From Desertivirga brevis (GTDB lineage: Bacteria > Bacteroidota > Bacteroidia > Sphingobacteriales > Sphingobacteriaceae), in NCBI RefSeq assembly GCF_017355835.1, contig NZ_JAFEWF010000001.1, forward strand, positions 744,001 to 808,000: a DNA stretch of 64,000 bases, given 5' to 3'. The translations under genes were made by a program, and so were the position numbers. This document shows positions 8,307-16,721 of this stretch, piece by piece (the first letter of the stretch is position 1; the number at the start of each line of letters is the position of its first letter). The notes beneath the pieces were generated by a model. That model made no database searches. It was not told the origin of the DNA and saw nothing but the letters and a program-made list of their open reading frames with translations.

Positions 8307-8954
8307 ATGGGAAAATTTAGCAATGGAATTTTTGGAAACTTTTACGGAAAGATCGGTAATGTAGTAGGAAGCAGCTGGCGCGGGATTGACTACCTGAAGA
8401 GCCTGCCAAAGATCAACAAGAACAGGGTGCCTACCCAGGCCCAGGTAGAACAACAGCATCGCTTTGCGCTGATGACCGACTTCCTGGCTCCTCTGCGCCC
8501 ATTACTGGATGTAGGTTATAAGAATCAGGCCAAAAAGGCAACTGCCTACAACGTAGCTTTGTCTGAAAACATCAAGAATGCGATCACGGGAAACTATCCC
8601 CAGTTTTTGGTCGATTTCCCTGCCCTGAGCTTGAGCAGTGGTGTATTACTCTTGCCAACTAACCTGGCTGTAGCAGCTGCAGCAGAGTTGAAGGTAGATT
8701 TTAGCTGGACGGACAATTCAGGCAAAGGGAAATCCTTGAAAACGGATAATGTATTCACCCTGGCCTTCTGCCCTGAGTTAGATGAAGCAGAGTATACTCT
8801 TAGCGAGGCCACTCGTGAGAATGAATCCTTGAGCATGACCCTTCCTGCGGAATGGGATGGCAAGGAGGTAGAAACCTATTTATTCATGGCTTCAGCCAAT
8901 GGTAAAGAAGTGACCCGTACGTACTACGGAGGCCGAATAACAGTAACTGCCTAA
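8307..8954 (+). CDS. DUF6266 family protein
   Basis: The 215-residue protein has the typical DUF6266 opening: a Gly-rich repeat MGKFSNGIFGNFYGKIGNVVGSSW-like region (GIFGNF, GKIGNVVGS, W-R-G-I) followed by a polar helix (TQAQVEQQHRFALM). The C-terminal two-thirds is a predicted beta-sandwich pair (FSWTDNSGKGKSLKTDN, VETYLFMASANGKEV). Such proteins occur across Sphingobacteriales, often in multiple copies on variable islands, and have no established function. There is no signal peptide. It heads a four-gene plus-strand cassette and is separated from the next gene by a hairpin. Confidence 0.75.
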   Translation: MGKFSNGIFGNFYGKIGNVVGSSWRGIDYLKSLPKINKNRVPTQAQVEQQHRFALMTDFLAPLRPLLDVGYKNQAKKATAYNVALSENIKNAITGNYPQFLVDFPALSLSSGVLLLPTNLAVAAAAELKVDFSWTDNSGKGKSLKTDNVFTLAFCPELDEAEYTLSEATRENESLSMTLPAEWDGKEVETYLFMASANGKEVTRTYYGGRITVTA

Positions 8955-8959
8955 GGAAT

Positions 8960-8985
8960 TGGGCTTCCTGGGAACAGGGAGCCCA
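8960..8985 (+). other. Intra-cassette stem-loop
   Basis: The 11-bp stem (8960-8970 with 8975-8985, one G-U pair) has a GGAA loop, just after the DUF6266 stop. It lacks a T-run, so it may be a partial terminator, processing site or mRNA-stability element that lowers expression of the downstream genes. Confidence 0.5.
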
Positions 8986-9013
8986 TCCTTAAATCACCAA
9001 ATGATCAAAGCTA

Positions 9014-9460
9014 ATGGCAATAAGGATCATTCGAATGGCTAAGGGGAAGAACAGTACCTTAAGTCACCTCTATTTAAACGACCTCTTTCTCTGTTACCTG
9101 CTGGAAGACAGCATCCGCGAAGAGAAGATACCAGGCAAAACCTGTATTCCCGAAGGCAAGTACAAGCTGGGTTTTAACAAGACCGCCGGAATGAATGCCA
9201 GATACAAACTCTCCTTCCCCGCAATACATCAGGGAATGTTGGAGATACAAGGAATACCCAACTTCTCCCTGGTTTTCCTTCACATAGGTAATTACACTGC
9301 TGATACAGCCGGCTGTCCCTTAACAGGACATTACTGGAATCTAGTTAAAGGTAATTACCAGGTGATGCAGTCGACATTCGCCTACCAGCAAGTGTATGAA
9401 GTATTGGCAAAAGAGGTTAAAGCAGGATTTAATGAGGTATTAGTAGAAAACAGAATATAG
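9014..9460 (+). CDS. DUF5675 family protein, phage/lysis-associated type
   Basis: The product is 148 residues with no signal peptide. It shows the family pattern: an N-terminal strand pair, then IPGKTCIPEGKYKL (residues 39-52) and a conserved core L-H-I-G-N-Y-x-x-D-T-x-G-C (H90, G92, N93, D97, T98, G100, C101). The H...G-C arrangement recalls the L,D-transpeptidase (YkuD) active site H-G-x(n)-S-H-G-C, so a peptidoglycan-directed or related Cys activity is conceivable, but that is inference. DUF5675 genes are frequent in Bacteroidota prophages. Confidence 0.7.
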   Translation: MAIRIIRMAKGKNSTLSHLYLNDLFLCYLLEDSIREEKIPGKTCIPEGKYKLGFNKTAGMNARYKLSFPAIHQGMLEIQGIPNFSLVFLHIGNYTADTAGCPLTGHYWNLVKGNYQVMQSTFAYQQVYEVLAKEVKAGFNEVLVENRI

Positions 9461-9492
9461 TAGTTTACCTAAAGTAACAGGTTAAGTAAAAA

Positions 9493-9612
9493 TTTTATTT
9501 ATTCATTCAATCCATCATTCTCTCATTCACTCATTCACTCATTCATTCAATCCATCATTCTCTCATTCATTCATTCACTCATTCATTCCTTCATTCACTC
9601 ACTCACTCATTT
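9493..9612 (+). repeat. ATTC/ACTC tetranucleotide satellite with a 40-bp tandem duplication
   Basis: The region is built almost entirely of ATTC/ACTC-type tetramers. Bases 9501-9540 and 9541-9580 are a tandem 40-bp duplication with one mismatch. The array ends just before the A-rich tract that precedes the next start codon at 9620. Slippage here could change the spacer between genes of the cassette. Confidence 0.95.
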
Positions 9613-9619
9613 AAAAAAA

Positions 9620-9913
9620 ATGGAAAGTATAGTCAACAGCAATCTGATTTTAGGGGCCATACTGTCGCTGCTATTTTCAGTCATCGCCTTTTTTGTGCGG
9701 CAGCTGCATAGCGATTTCCGCAAGGTAGAACAAAACCTCAGCGAGATCATCACCAGCACCGAAGTGATCAAGGCCAACATGAACGCCGAAAGCGTAAGAA
9801 TATTCGAGCGCATCAACTTCCACGAAAAGCGCCTGGAGCAACTGGAAGTATATTTATTGAAGCATTTTGAGGAACAGGCCATCCATCCACCACTTACACC
9901 CCAAAAAACATGA
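9620..9913 (+). CDS. Small TM plus coiled-coil protein
   Basis: The 97-residue protein has an N-terminal transmembrane helix (about residues 8-27, ILGAILSLLFSVIAFFV) followed by a long charged helix with heptad character to about residue 82 (RKVEQNLSEII, RIFERINFHEKRLEQLE). The topology is like small phage proteins of the holin-accessory or Rz/hemolysin-XhlA type, though I cannot assign a family. Its stop overlaps the next start by 4 bases (ATGA), so the two are coupled. Translation starts after an A-run with no Shine-Dalgarno motif, normal in Bacteroidota. Confidence 0.6.
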   Translation: MESIVNSNLILGAILSLLFSVIAFFVRQLHSDFRKVEQNLSEIITSTEVIKANMNAESVRIFERINFHEKRLEQLEVYLLKHFEEQAIHPPLTPQKT

Positions 9914-10161
9914 AAACATTTAAATCCCTTACAACCCGCATAAAGTCCCCAACACCACCCTTCTTTAAAAAGATTCGCAAAATAGGAATACTCCTGGGAG
10001 CCATCGGTACAGCACTGCTCTCCGCTCCTATCTCGCTACCTGCAGCCATTACTACGGCAGCAGGTTACCTGGTAACAGCAGGCTTGGTAGCTACGGCGGT
10101 TTCCAGTACTGCGGTAGAAAAAGAAGAGGTCACTGAGCCGCAAGGAGACAATCTCCAATAA
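9910..10161 (+). CDS. Small hydrophobic holin-like protein
   Basis: This product is 83 residues. A basic N-terminus (KSLTTRIKS, FFKKIRK) is followed by an Ala/Gly-rich hydrophobic hairpin (about residues 26-68) that could form two membrane helices, then an acidic tail. Size and topology fit a holin-type protein, but there is no sequence signature. It is translationally coupled to the TM/coiled-coil gene and is last in the cassette before a strong terminator. Confidence 0.5.
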   Translation: MKTFKSLTTRIKSPTPPFFKKIRKIGILLGAIGTALLSAPISLPAAITTAAGYLVTAGLVATAVSSTAVEKEEVTEPQGDNLQ

Positions 10162-10173
10162 TGTCTCAAAAGC

Positions 10174-10207
10174 AAAAATGTCCGGGAGATTCACCCCGGA
10201 CATTTTT
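10174..10207. terminator. Bidirectional rho-independent terminator
   Basis: A perfect 13-bp stem (10174-10186 with 10195-10207) carries an 8-base loop, with A-run and T-run at the ends. It sits between the convergent holin-like gene and helix-turn-helix gene and can serve both. Confidence 0.9.
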
Positions 10208-10228
10208 GTCTTATCTAAATTTACAAAA

Positions 10229-10648
10229 TCAAACCGCTATTCTACCATCCCCTTCATCGCCACCTCTCCTTTTCATTAGCGCTTCAACATCCGAGAGTTT
10301 AAAGAACAATTTTCCTTTAAAGGTATAAGAAGGCAACCCTCCCGTTTTAGTGAGGTCGTAAAGACTACGATCACTTATAGGCATCAGTTGCATCACCTCC
10401 TGCCTGTCCAACCAGCTCTCACGAAACTCCTGTTGCTTCTTCTTATTTAACATAACTGTCCGTACTTCGCTATCTAATTGCTCACCTTGCTCTTTCTGCT
10501 GTTTCAGCGTACCAAAGATCGCAACGAGGCCTTCAACAATATCTGCTGAATTCTCTTCCAGGGCGTCTAAGGCCTTGCAAACTCTGATAATTCGTTTCTT
10601 AGTCCTTATGCTTAACGCAGGACTCTGTCTAGACTTCTTTCTTTTCAT
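10229..10648 (-). CDS. Helix-turn-helix (excisionase/MerR-like) DNA-binding protein
   Basis: The product is 139 residues. A very basic N-terminus and a helical linker precede a C-terminal HTH_17-type domain (about residues 78-130): WLDRQEVMQLMPISDRSLYDL, then GGLPSYTFKGKLFFKLSDVEALM, the typical turn-recognition-helix-wing with GK.FF...DVE. Such proteins accompany conjugative elements and phages in Bacteroidota and act as excision or regulatory factors. Together with the RteC-like protein it supports a mobile-element origin for 5.6-10.65 kb. Confidence 0.75.
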   Translation of the reverse strand: MKRKKSRQSPALSIRTKKRIIRVCKALDALEENSADIVEGLVAIFGTLKQQKEQGEQLDSEVRTVMLNKKKQQEFRESWLDRQEVMQLMPISDRSLYDLTKTGGLPSYTFKGKLFFKLSDVEALMKRRGGDEGDGRIAV

Positions 10649-10940
10649 GAAGATTTTGTGGGTTTAAATAGGTTTAATAAATAAAAGAAATTGAAATTAA
10701 CCGACCGGGGGATCGCAAAAGAAGGGAAACATCACATACAATTGCAGGATATCACAGACTCATAACTCTTTATATTCTAATTAATTACAATGAATAATTT
10801 ACATTAAATATAAGGAAAATATGTCAATTTAAGAGCGGCTGGAGAGATAAAAATACCAAAAATTGATGGCCATGTAAGAAAAATAGACTCCTTGGTGAGA
10901 ATAAGAGATCCTTCAAGAAAAAAATTGGTAGTAAAGAAAA

Positions 10941-10956
10941 AACTACAATTGTAGTT
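10941..10956. promoter_or_regulatory. Perfect 16-bp palindrome, candidate BlaI operator
   Basis: AACTACAATTGTAGTT is its own reverse complement and contains the TACA...TGTA arms typical of BlaI/MecI operators. It lies 34 bases before the repressor ATG, so autoregulation of the blaI/M56 pair is likely. Confidence 0.75.
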
Positions 10957-10963
10957 GTATAAT

Positions 10964-10979
10964 TACAAAATTAGTTGTA
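10964..10979. promoter_or_regulatory. Second BlaI-type dyad (TACA-N8-TGTA)
   Basis: TACAAAATTAGTTGTA has matching five-base outer arms and lies about two helical turns (23 bp) from the first palindrome, the tandem arrangement common in BlaI-controlled promoters. Confidence 0.6.
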
Positions 10980-10989
10980 CCTCTGTATT

Positions 10990-11352
10990 ATGAAGAGACT
11001 TAGCGATAAGGAAGAAGGCGTTATGCAAGCTGTTTGGAAACTTGACAAGGCCTTTGCTAAAGATGTTCGGGAGGAAATGCCAGACCCCAAACCACATATA
11101 AACACTATCTCTACTATGTTAAAGCGCTTAGTGGATAAAGGCTTTCTCAAGTATGAGGATTTTGGTAGTACTTACAGGTATTATGCAACTATCACAAAGA
11201 AGGACTATACACAAACATATATCCGCCCCCTGCTTTCAGGGTTGTTTGGTGGCTCTATCAAAGAAGTAGTTACATTCTTCGCTGAAGAAGATGAGATCTC
11301 GGTAGATGAGCTGAAGGAGGTTATCCGAATGATAGAAGGAAAAGAAAAGTAA
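10990..11352 (+). CDS. BlaI/MecI/CopY family repressor
   Basis: This 120-residue winged-helix protein opens MKRLSDKEEGVMQAVWKL and continues to INTISTMLKRLVDKGFLKYE (recognition helix) and YYATITKKDY, all hallmark BlaI-family segments; the C-terminal helices dimerise. The frame extends back to TTG 10975, but ATG 10990 matches the family start. It would repress its own operon through the upstream palindromes until cleaved or displaced after a signal from the membrane protease encoded next. Confidence 0.92.
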   Translation: MKRLSDKEEGVMQAVWKLDKAFAKDVREEMPDPKPHINTISTMLKRLVDKGFLKYEDFGSTYRYYATITKKDYTQTYIRPLLSGLFGGSIKEVVTFFAEEDEISVDELKEVIRMIEGKEK

Positions 11353-11356
11353 GCGT

Positions 11357-12685
11357 ATGGAAGCGTTAGCAATCTATATCTTGAAGGTGCACCTCTGCAT
11401 CACATTATTCTATACCATTTTTCATTTCACGGTTAGAAAGGAACAATTCCTGGGTCTCAACCGACTGATACTGCTGGCAGTATTGGTTCTGGGATTTTCT
11501 CTCCCGCTCTTACCGGAGATCTCTACAGAGAAGCTGCCGCTTTCGCATCACGTTCAAGGTCTGTTTGATAGCACGCTTAGTACGAAGGCGTTAGCTGAGC
11601 AGTTAAAGGGAAAAGAGATAGCAAAGCTGCCGGATGACACGAGTATTGACATGCTTTCCTTCTTCGTTAACACTCTGGTGATCCTTTACTTATTGCCATG
11701 CTGGTTATTGCTGAAAAGGTTTTTAGACCAGATATGGAGTGTTTTATACTTAATAAAAAATAGCGACTCAAAGGTTGAGTATGGGGTCAAGTATCATGAT
11801 CCCTTAGATGATACCGCTGCATTCTCCTTCTTCAGCCATATAGTAATCAGTCGCGCCAAACATAATAAAGAACACTTTAAGCTGATTCTAGCGCACGAGA
11901 AGGCGCACGTTAATCAATGGCACAGTCTCGACGTAATTTTTATTGAACTTGCAGCCACAATCTTATGGTGTAATCCAATACTGAAAGTGCTCAAAGACAC
12001 TGCACGGCTTAACCTGGAATTTCTGGCAGATAGAGAAGTACTCGAACGCGGGTTCGACAAAAAAAAATACCAATGGTGTATTTTGATGCCTTACATAAAT
12101 CAGACCAGCTATCCACTTGCAAATCTTTTCAAATCTAAACCGGGCATGCGAATCGAAAAAATCAATGAAAAGCCGGGACCTAAATTGAAGCTCTTTAAGT
12201 ACGTCATTTTCCTGCCAGCTATTCTCTTTATATACTTACAAGCGATGCCTTTTGAATTAGCAGCCTTCCAAAAGTTATACAAAAGGAACCTGATCCATAA
12301 TCATGAGCTAGGCGAATATCTGGGCTATTATGAATTTGTCGAGGACAGAGGTAGTTTTATTGAGATACTAATGAAAGACGAACAGCTTGTAATGAAGACT
12401 CTGTGGAACAACGAGAAGATCTACTTCGAAAAGCAGGACGAAGGGAATTTTACAAATGAAAAGAAAGATATTCAAATAAGCTTCAAAAAAAATTTCGAGG
12501 GCAAGATTACCGAGTTCGTGGCTTTTGGAAAAGACCATTGGACCAAAGTGAATAAAATTAAGCCGGTAGAAAAGAGGTACACAGAAGGAATGGCTCTGAA
12601 GATGGGAGCTGATGGCGTGCTCCATGTTAGCGCTTACCCAGTAGATCCCTGGCAAAAAGTGAGACGGTATATCCCAAACCCATAA
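11357..12685 (+). CDS. M56 family (BlaR1-like) membrane metalloprotease
   Basis: The product is 442 residues. N-terminal membrane helices (about 4-22, 33-50, 100-120) are followed by a cytosolic zinc-protease loop with H180-E181-K-A-H184 and probable third ligand E221 in N-L-E-F-L-A-D. Another helix lies near 275-295 and a C-terminal extracytoplasmic part (about 300-442) without a penicillin-binding domain. It starts 4 bases after the BlaI gene, the classic sensor-protease/repressor pairing. Sensing by the C-terminal part is inferred; the ligand is unknown. Confidence 0.88.
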   Translation: MEALAIYILKVHLCITLFYTIFHFTVRKEQFLGLNRLILLAVLVLGFSLPLLPEISTEKLPLSHHVQGLFDSTLSTKALAEQLKGKEIAKLPDDTSIDMLSFFVNTLVILYLLPCWLLLKRFLDQIWSVLYLIKNSDSKVEYGVKYHDPLDDTAAFSFFSHIVISRAKHNKEHFKLILAHEKAHVNQWHSLDVIFIELAATILWCNPILKVLKDTARLNLEFLADREVLERGFDKKKYQWCILMPYINQTSYPLANLFKSKPGMRIEKINEKPGPKLKLFKYVIFLPAILFIYLQAMPFELAAFQKLYKRNLIHNHELGEYLGYYEFVEDRGSFIEILMKDEQLVMKTLWNNEKIYFEKQDEGNFTNEKKDIQISFKKNFEGKITEFVAFGKDHWTKVNKIKPVEKRYTEGMALKMGADGVLHVSAYPVDPWQKVRRYIPNP

Positions 12686-12769
12686 CTTTTAATCTTTAAT
12701 ATAACATCTTCACAATATTAAGGGGCTGAAAACCAATCTCCATACTAACCTCATGCTCAAATTTTTGAT

Positions 12770-14122
12770 ATGAAAGTCTTATTATTAGTCTTCTCGTCCC
12801 TCTTGGTGACCAATGTAGCTAAGGCTCAAACAACTTATGAAGTCTTAGGACAGAAACCTGTAAAGCCGGCCCAGAAAAAGCTTCCTGTAGAAGCTGTAGT
12901 ATCTTCGTTAATTCTAGAGCTTCAGCAGCACTATGTCATACCGGAAGTAGGCACTAAAATGGCCAGGAAGCTTAAGTCTCAACTATCAACTTATGATACA
13001 ATAACAAGTCATACCAAACTTGCAGCAGAACTAGAAAAAGATTTAAAGAGTGTTTATCCTGATAAGCATCTTTACGTTTCTTACGATCCTGATTTTTTTC
13101 AGCCAGGTAAAGAAAAAACAGAAGCAGAAAAAGCCGAAAATCGAAATAGAGAGCTAGTTTCTCTTAAGGAGCAGAACTTCATGTTTACAGATGTGCGTAT
13201 CCTGCCAAGAAATATAGGTTATGTCCGCATTAATGGCTTTTTTGTCAATCGGATCGAAGATGCCAGGCCTACTGTTAATGCAGCCTTTAGATTTATAGAA
13301 AATACTAAAGCGCTCATTTTGGACCTTAGATCTAATGGAGGAGGAAATCCGAAGATGGTTAATTTAGTAGAAAGCTATTTTTTTAAGGACTCTACTCATA
13401 TCAATAATTTTCAGGACGGGAGCTCTAATAAAATAAAGAAAATATTTACCAATCCCGCTATTACCGGAGGTCTTACTCTTTCCATGCCGCTTTTCATTTT
13501 AACGGGTAAACGCACCTTTTCTGGAGCGGAGGCTATGAGCTATGACCTCCAACAGCTTAACCGTGCCAAGGTTGTGGGTGACACCACTGCAGGCGGAGGT
13601 CACTTAACACGTGCTTTCGCTTTAAAAGAAGGCTTCGTTGCTGAAATTCCTTATGCCGATTCAGTCAATCCTTATTCTGGAAAAAACTGGGAGCTAACAG
13701 GAGTAATCCCGGATGTAGCGAGTTTGGGCGGAGACGCTTTGATAAAAGCACAAGAACTTATTTATCAAGCAGAACTTTCTAAGACTTTAAGTGACAGAGA
13801 AAAAGCAACAATACTATGGCAAATAGACCACCTAAAAGCCTCCCATGTAAATCAACCAGAAATTAGTCTACTGAAAAAATACTGTGGAAAATATGAAGGT
13901 GGTTCAGAAGTGTTTTTGATCGATGGAGCATTGCATTTAAAGAATGGCGAAATGGATGGTGATATTAATAAACTCATTCCAATAAACAACAAGTCTTTCG
14001 TGTGGGATGAAAACATTCATATAGAATTCGAGGAGAATGTTAGAAAAGGCCTTGTTCTTAAATTTATATTTATGGGTGGACACGTTAGAGAAAAGTCAAA
14101 AATTGATTGGCGCTTTCGCTGA
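12770..14122 (+). CDS. Secreted S41 family serine peptidase
   Basis: The 450-residue protein has a signal peptide (about 1-19, ending AKAQ). The S41 core reads IGYVRINGFF, LILDLRSNGGGNP (oxyanion region), then RTFSGAEAMSYDL with probable nucleophile S251, and VVGDTTAGGGH. The C-terminal 90 residues form a small beta domain. The form resembles the interphotoreceptor-retinoid-binding/tricorn-like branch rather than a PDZ-containing Ctp. It lies 84 bases after the M56 gene on the same strand, suggesting control by BlaI or at least a shared function. Confidence 0.85.
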   Translation: MKVLLLVFSSLLVTNVAKAQTTYEVLGQKPVKPAQKKLPVEAVVSSLILELQQHYVIPEVGTKMARKLKSQLSTYDTITSHTKLAAELEKDLKSVYPDKHLYVSYDPDFFQPGKEKTEAEKAENRNRELVSLKEQNFMFTDVRILPRNIGYVRINGFFVNRIEDARPTVNAAFRFIENTKALILDLRSNGGGNPKMVNLVESYFFKDSTHINNFQDGSSNKIKKIFTNPAITGGLTLSMPLFILTGKRTFSGAEAMSYDLQQLNRAKVVGDTTAGGGHLTRAFALKEGFVAEIPYADSVNPYSGKNWELTGVIPDVASLGGDALIKAQELIYQAELSKTLSDREKATILWQIDHLKASHVNQPEISLLKKYCGKYEGGSEVFLIDGALHLKNGEMDGDINKLIPINNKSFVWDENIHIEFEENVRKGLVLKFIFMGGHVREKSKIDWRFR

Positions 14123-14238
14123 TAACCTTAGATATACTGATAGCATAAGAAAGACATTTAAAAATATCGGAAGAGCTTGTCTGCTGGGACTAAATTTCAA
14201 CCTAAGCAATCATGCTCTTTCCTTAATCGAAGACGTCC

Positions 14239-14246
14239 TATATTTG
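14239..14246 (+). promoter_or_regulatory. Bacteroidota -7 box upstream of the receptor gene
   Basis: TATATTTG matches TAnnTTTG exactly. A TTTC at 14218-14221 stands 17 bases upstream as a near -33 box. The predicted start near 14252 gives a leader of about 16 bases to ATG 14268. Confidence 0.5.
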
Positions 14247-14267
14247 TAATACCAAATTTTATCATGA

Positions 14268-16654
14268 ATGAAAAAGCATCATCTAATCCTATTCTTATTC
14301 ACTTTTTTTCTTAATCCGCTCTCAGCACAGATACAGACAAAAACTCGTTCAATCCGCGCTACTATTATTGACTCGGTAGACTCCAAACCTGTTGGTTATG
14401 CGTCAATATCCTTAAAGTCAGGTTCAGAAGTTGTCAAAACCACAACTGCAAATGAACTTGGTGTTGTGGAACTTTCGGGAATACCTGCAGGAAAATTCCT
14501 TCTTATTGCTGGATTTGTCGGGTATCGATCTAAATTATTGTCATTTGAGATAACCGATACGCAGCCGCTCTCATTAATCTAGGATTTCTTAAAATAAGTC
14601 CTGTTAGCAGGGCACTAAAAGACGTAATTGTTACAGGTAAGAAAAACCTGATCACGCAGGATATTGACAAGATCACCTACGATATGGAGTCCGACCCCGA
14701 CAGCAAGGGCCAAAATATGTTGGATATGGTTAGCAAAATCCCTTTACTTTCTGTTGATGCTGACGATAATGTGCAATTGAAAGGGAATACTAACTTTAAG
14801 ATCTTGATTAATGGTAAACCATCCGGCCTCACTGCGAGAAGCCCAAAAGATGCTTTAAGAAGCATTCAAGCCTCAAATGTGTTAAAAGTAGAAGTAATTA
14901 CCATGCCGTCTGCTAAATATGAAAGTGAGGGTGTAGGAGGCATCATCAATATTATTACAAAGAAACCGGCTAACGGCTACAACGGTCTTGTCGGAATATT
15001 TCATAATAACCTTTATGCGGATGGTGCCTGGATTAACCTTGGGCTAAAGCAAGGCAAGTTCGGGATGTTCGGTTATGCTGATAGGTACATTACCAATAGT
15101 CCGGCTACCAGCTTTGCCAACAGTCGTACCAGTACAGAACCTCAGCCGTTCCAACAAATACAAAGAGGGGCTTCAGACAAAACTGGAAATGTTTTCTTCT
15201 ACAACACCGAGTTTACCTATGAAGTTGACTCGTTAAACTTGTTAACAGCTTCCATTGGTTATAACTCGGAAGATAGCAGACAGAGTGGGGAGCAGAACTT
15301 TCAATTTTTCAACGCACAGGGAATCGAAGGAACAACTTACCTTCTACAAAATAACAGCACTAATGATTTCAATGCGCTCGATTGGGGAGCTAATTATCAG
15401 AAGGGATTTAAGAACAATAAGGACAGGCTGCTCACTGCTTCCTATAAATATGTTGAAACAGTGTTTGATGGTACTGTAGACAACAGGTTTACAGGAGGAA
15501 ATCTTTCAGATATGCTCCAACGAAATGAGTCGGGAACCAGGGAGCAAACCCTACAACTTGACTACTTTCATCCTTTTAAGAAATTAACTGTAGAAGGAGG
15601 CCTGAAATATATTACCAGGAATAATTACAGCAATCTGGAAGCTTCGGGTCAAAGCCAGAACAACAATTTCAGGTATATCCAGAACGTGCTCGGTTTTTAT
15701 AATTCCTACCAATTGAAACTCAAAAATTGGGGAATTAAAGCTGGAGTGCGAGTGGAACGTACTGACGTTGATGCAAACTTCATAGCAACAGGGGACTTTG
15801 CATCAAATTACACAAATATTATCCCCTCCTTTTCTTTCCAACGTAAGTTTAATATCAGCAGTATTACCTGGGGTTATACGCAACGGATCGAACGTCCCGG
15901 CATTGGCCAATTAAACCCTTTCATCAATAAAAACAATCCCTTAAATTACAACTATGGAAATCCAGATCTGAAAGCAGCTCTGAGCCACAGTTTTGAGATT
16001 AGTTATAACCGCTTTAAAAAGGCGAATGCCTTGTTGTCCTTAAGCTATGCTTTTGCTAATAACACCATTCAAAATGTAGTTTTCCTCCGGCCTGATTCTA
16101 TTTCCGTTACAACATTTAATAATATTGGCAAGTATGATAATTTCGGGATTAACTTCAACTATAAATATCCGGTCACCAAAAAGTTCAATGTTAGTGTCAG
16201 CGGCAATGTTAAATACCTCAGTTTCGAAGGTAACTCCGCTAGCACAAGCTTTAAACATGACGGTATTCAAGGCTTTTTAGGTTCCAATTACTCCTATAAC
16301 TTCAAGAAGGACTGGAGAGCAAGCTCATCCCTCAATTTTGCCAGTCCCTTTATCAAAGTACAAGGAGAAACAAGTGGCTATATTTCTCATTCGCTAAACC
16401 TTAGCAAGGAGATGTTTAATAAAAAGGGGACACTCGGACTAAATTTCAAGAACCCGTTTCTTAAATATCGGAATGTAGTTAATGAAGTAAGTTCCCCATT
16501 ATTCACTCAGCGCAATGATAACCGGAACTACACTCGCGGATTCCTGTTTTATTACATCTACCGATTTGGCAAGCTTAAAGAAAGCATTAGAAAGTCTAAG
16601 CGGGGAGTAAATAATGATGATGTAAAAAAAGAGTCTTCATCAGACGGAAATTAA
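14268..16654 (+). pseudogene. TonB-dependent receptor split by a frameshift
   Basis: The first frame (14268-14582) encodes a signal peptide (to about SAQ, residue 20) and a carboxypeptidase-regulatory-like domain, then hits TAG at 14580. The second frame, open from about 14573 and continuing to 16654, resumes with the expected linker (ISPVSRALKDVIVTGKK) and plug region, then a beta-barrel of the outer-membrane receptor type (GGIINIITKKPA; many aromatic strands). One missing base near TTAATCTA at 14574-14581 would restore a protein of about 795 residues. The second frame alone (start at 14684) would lack a signal peptide. A true pseudogene, a sequencing indel or programmed shifting are all possible. 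Confidence 0.85.
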
Positions 16655-16721
16655 AAGACAGAATCGCAAGAATCACCCTTCTTTCATCATACCCTTTATA
16701 GTATTGTTTAACCTCCAAACC

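Larger units (their letters stand above)
10649..10989. other. Intergenic region with BlaI operator pair
   Basis: An AT-rich stretch separates the divergent HTH and blaI-type genes. Apart from the two dyads described separately (10941-10979) I see no other feature. An integration boundary could lie here, but no att repeat is evident. Confidence 0.5.

Noticed and set aside
14684..16654. Independent receptor gene starting at ATG 14684
   Set aside because: It would lack a signal peptide and part of the plug; the frame is open upstream and continues the first ORF, so a frameshift is the better reading.
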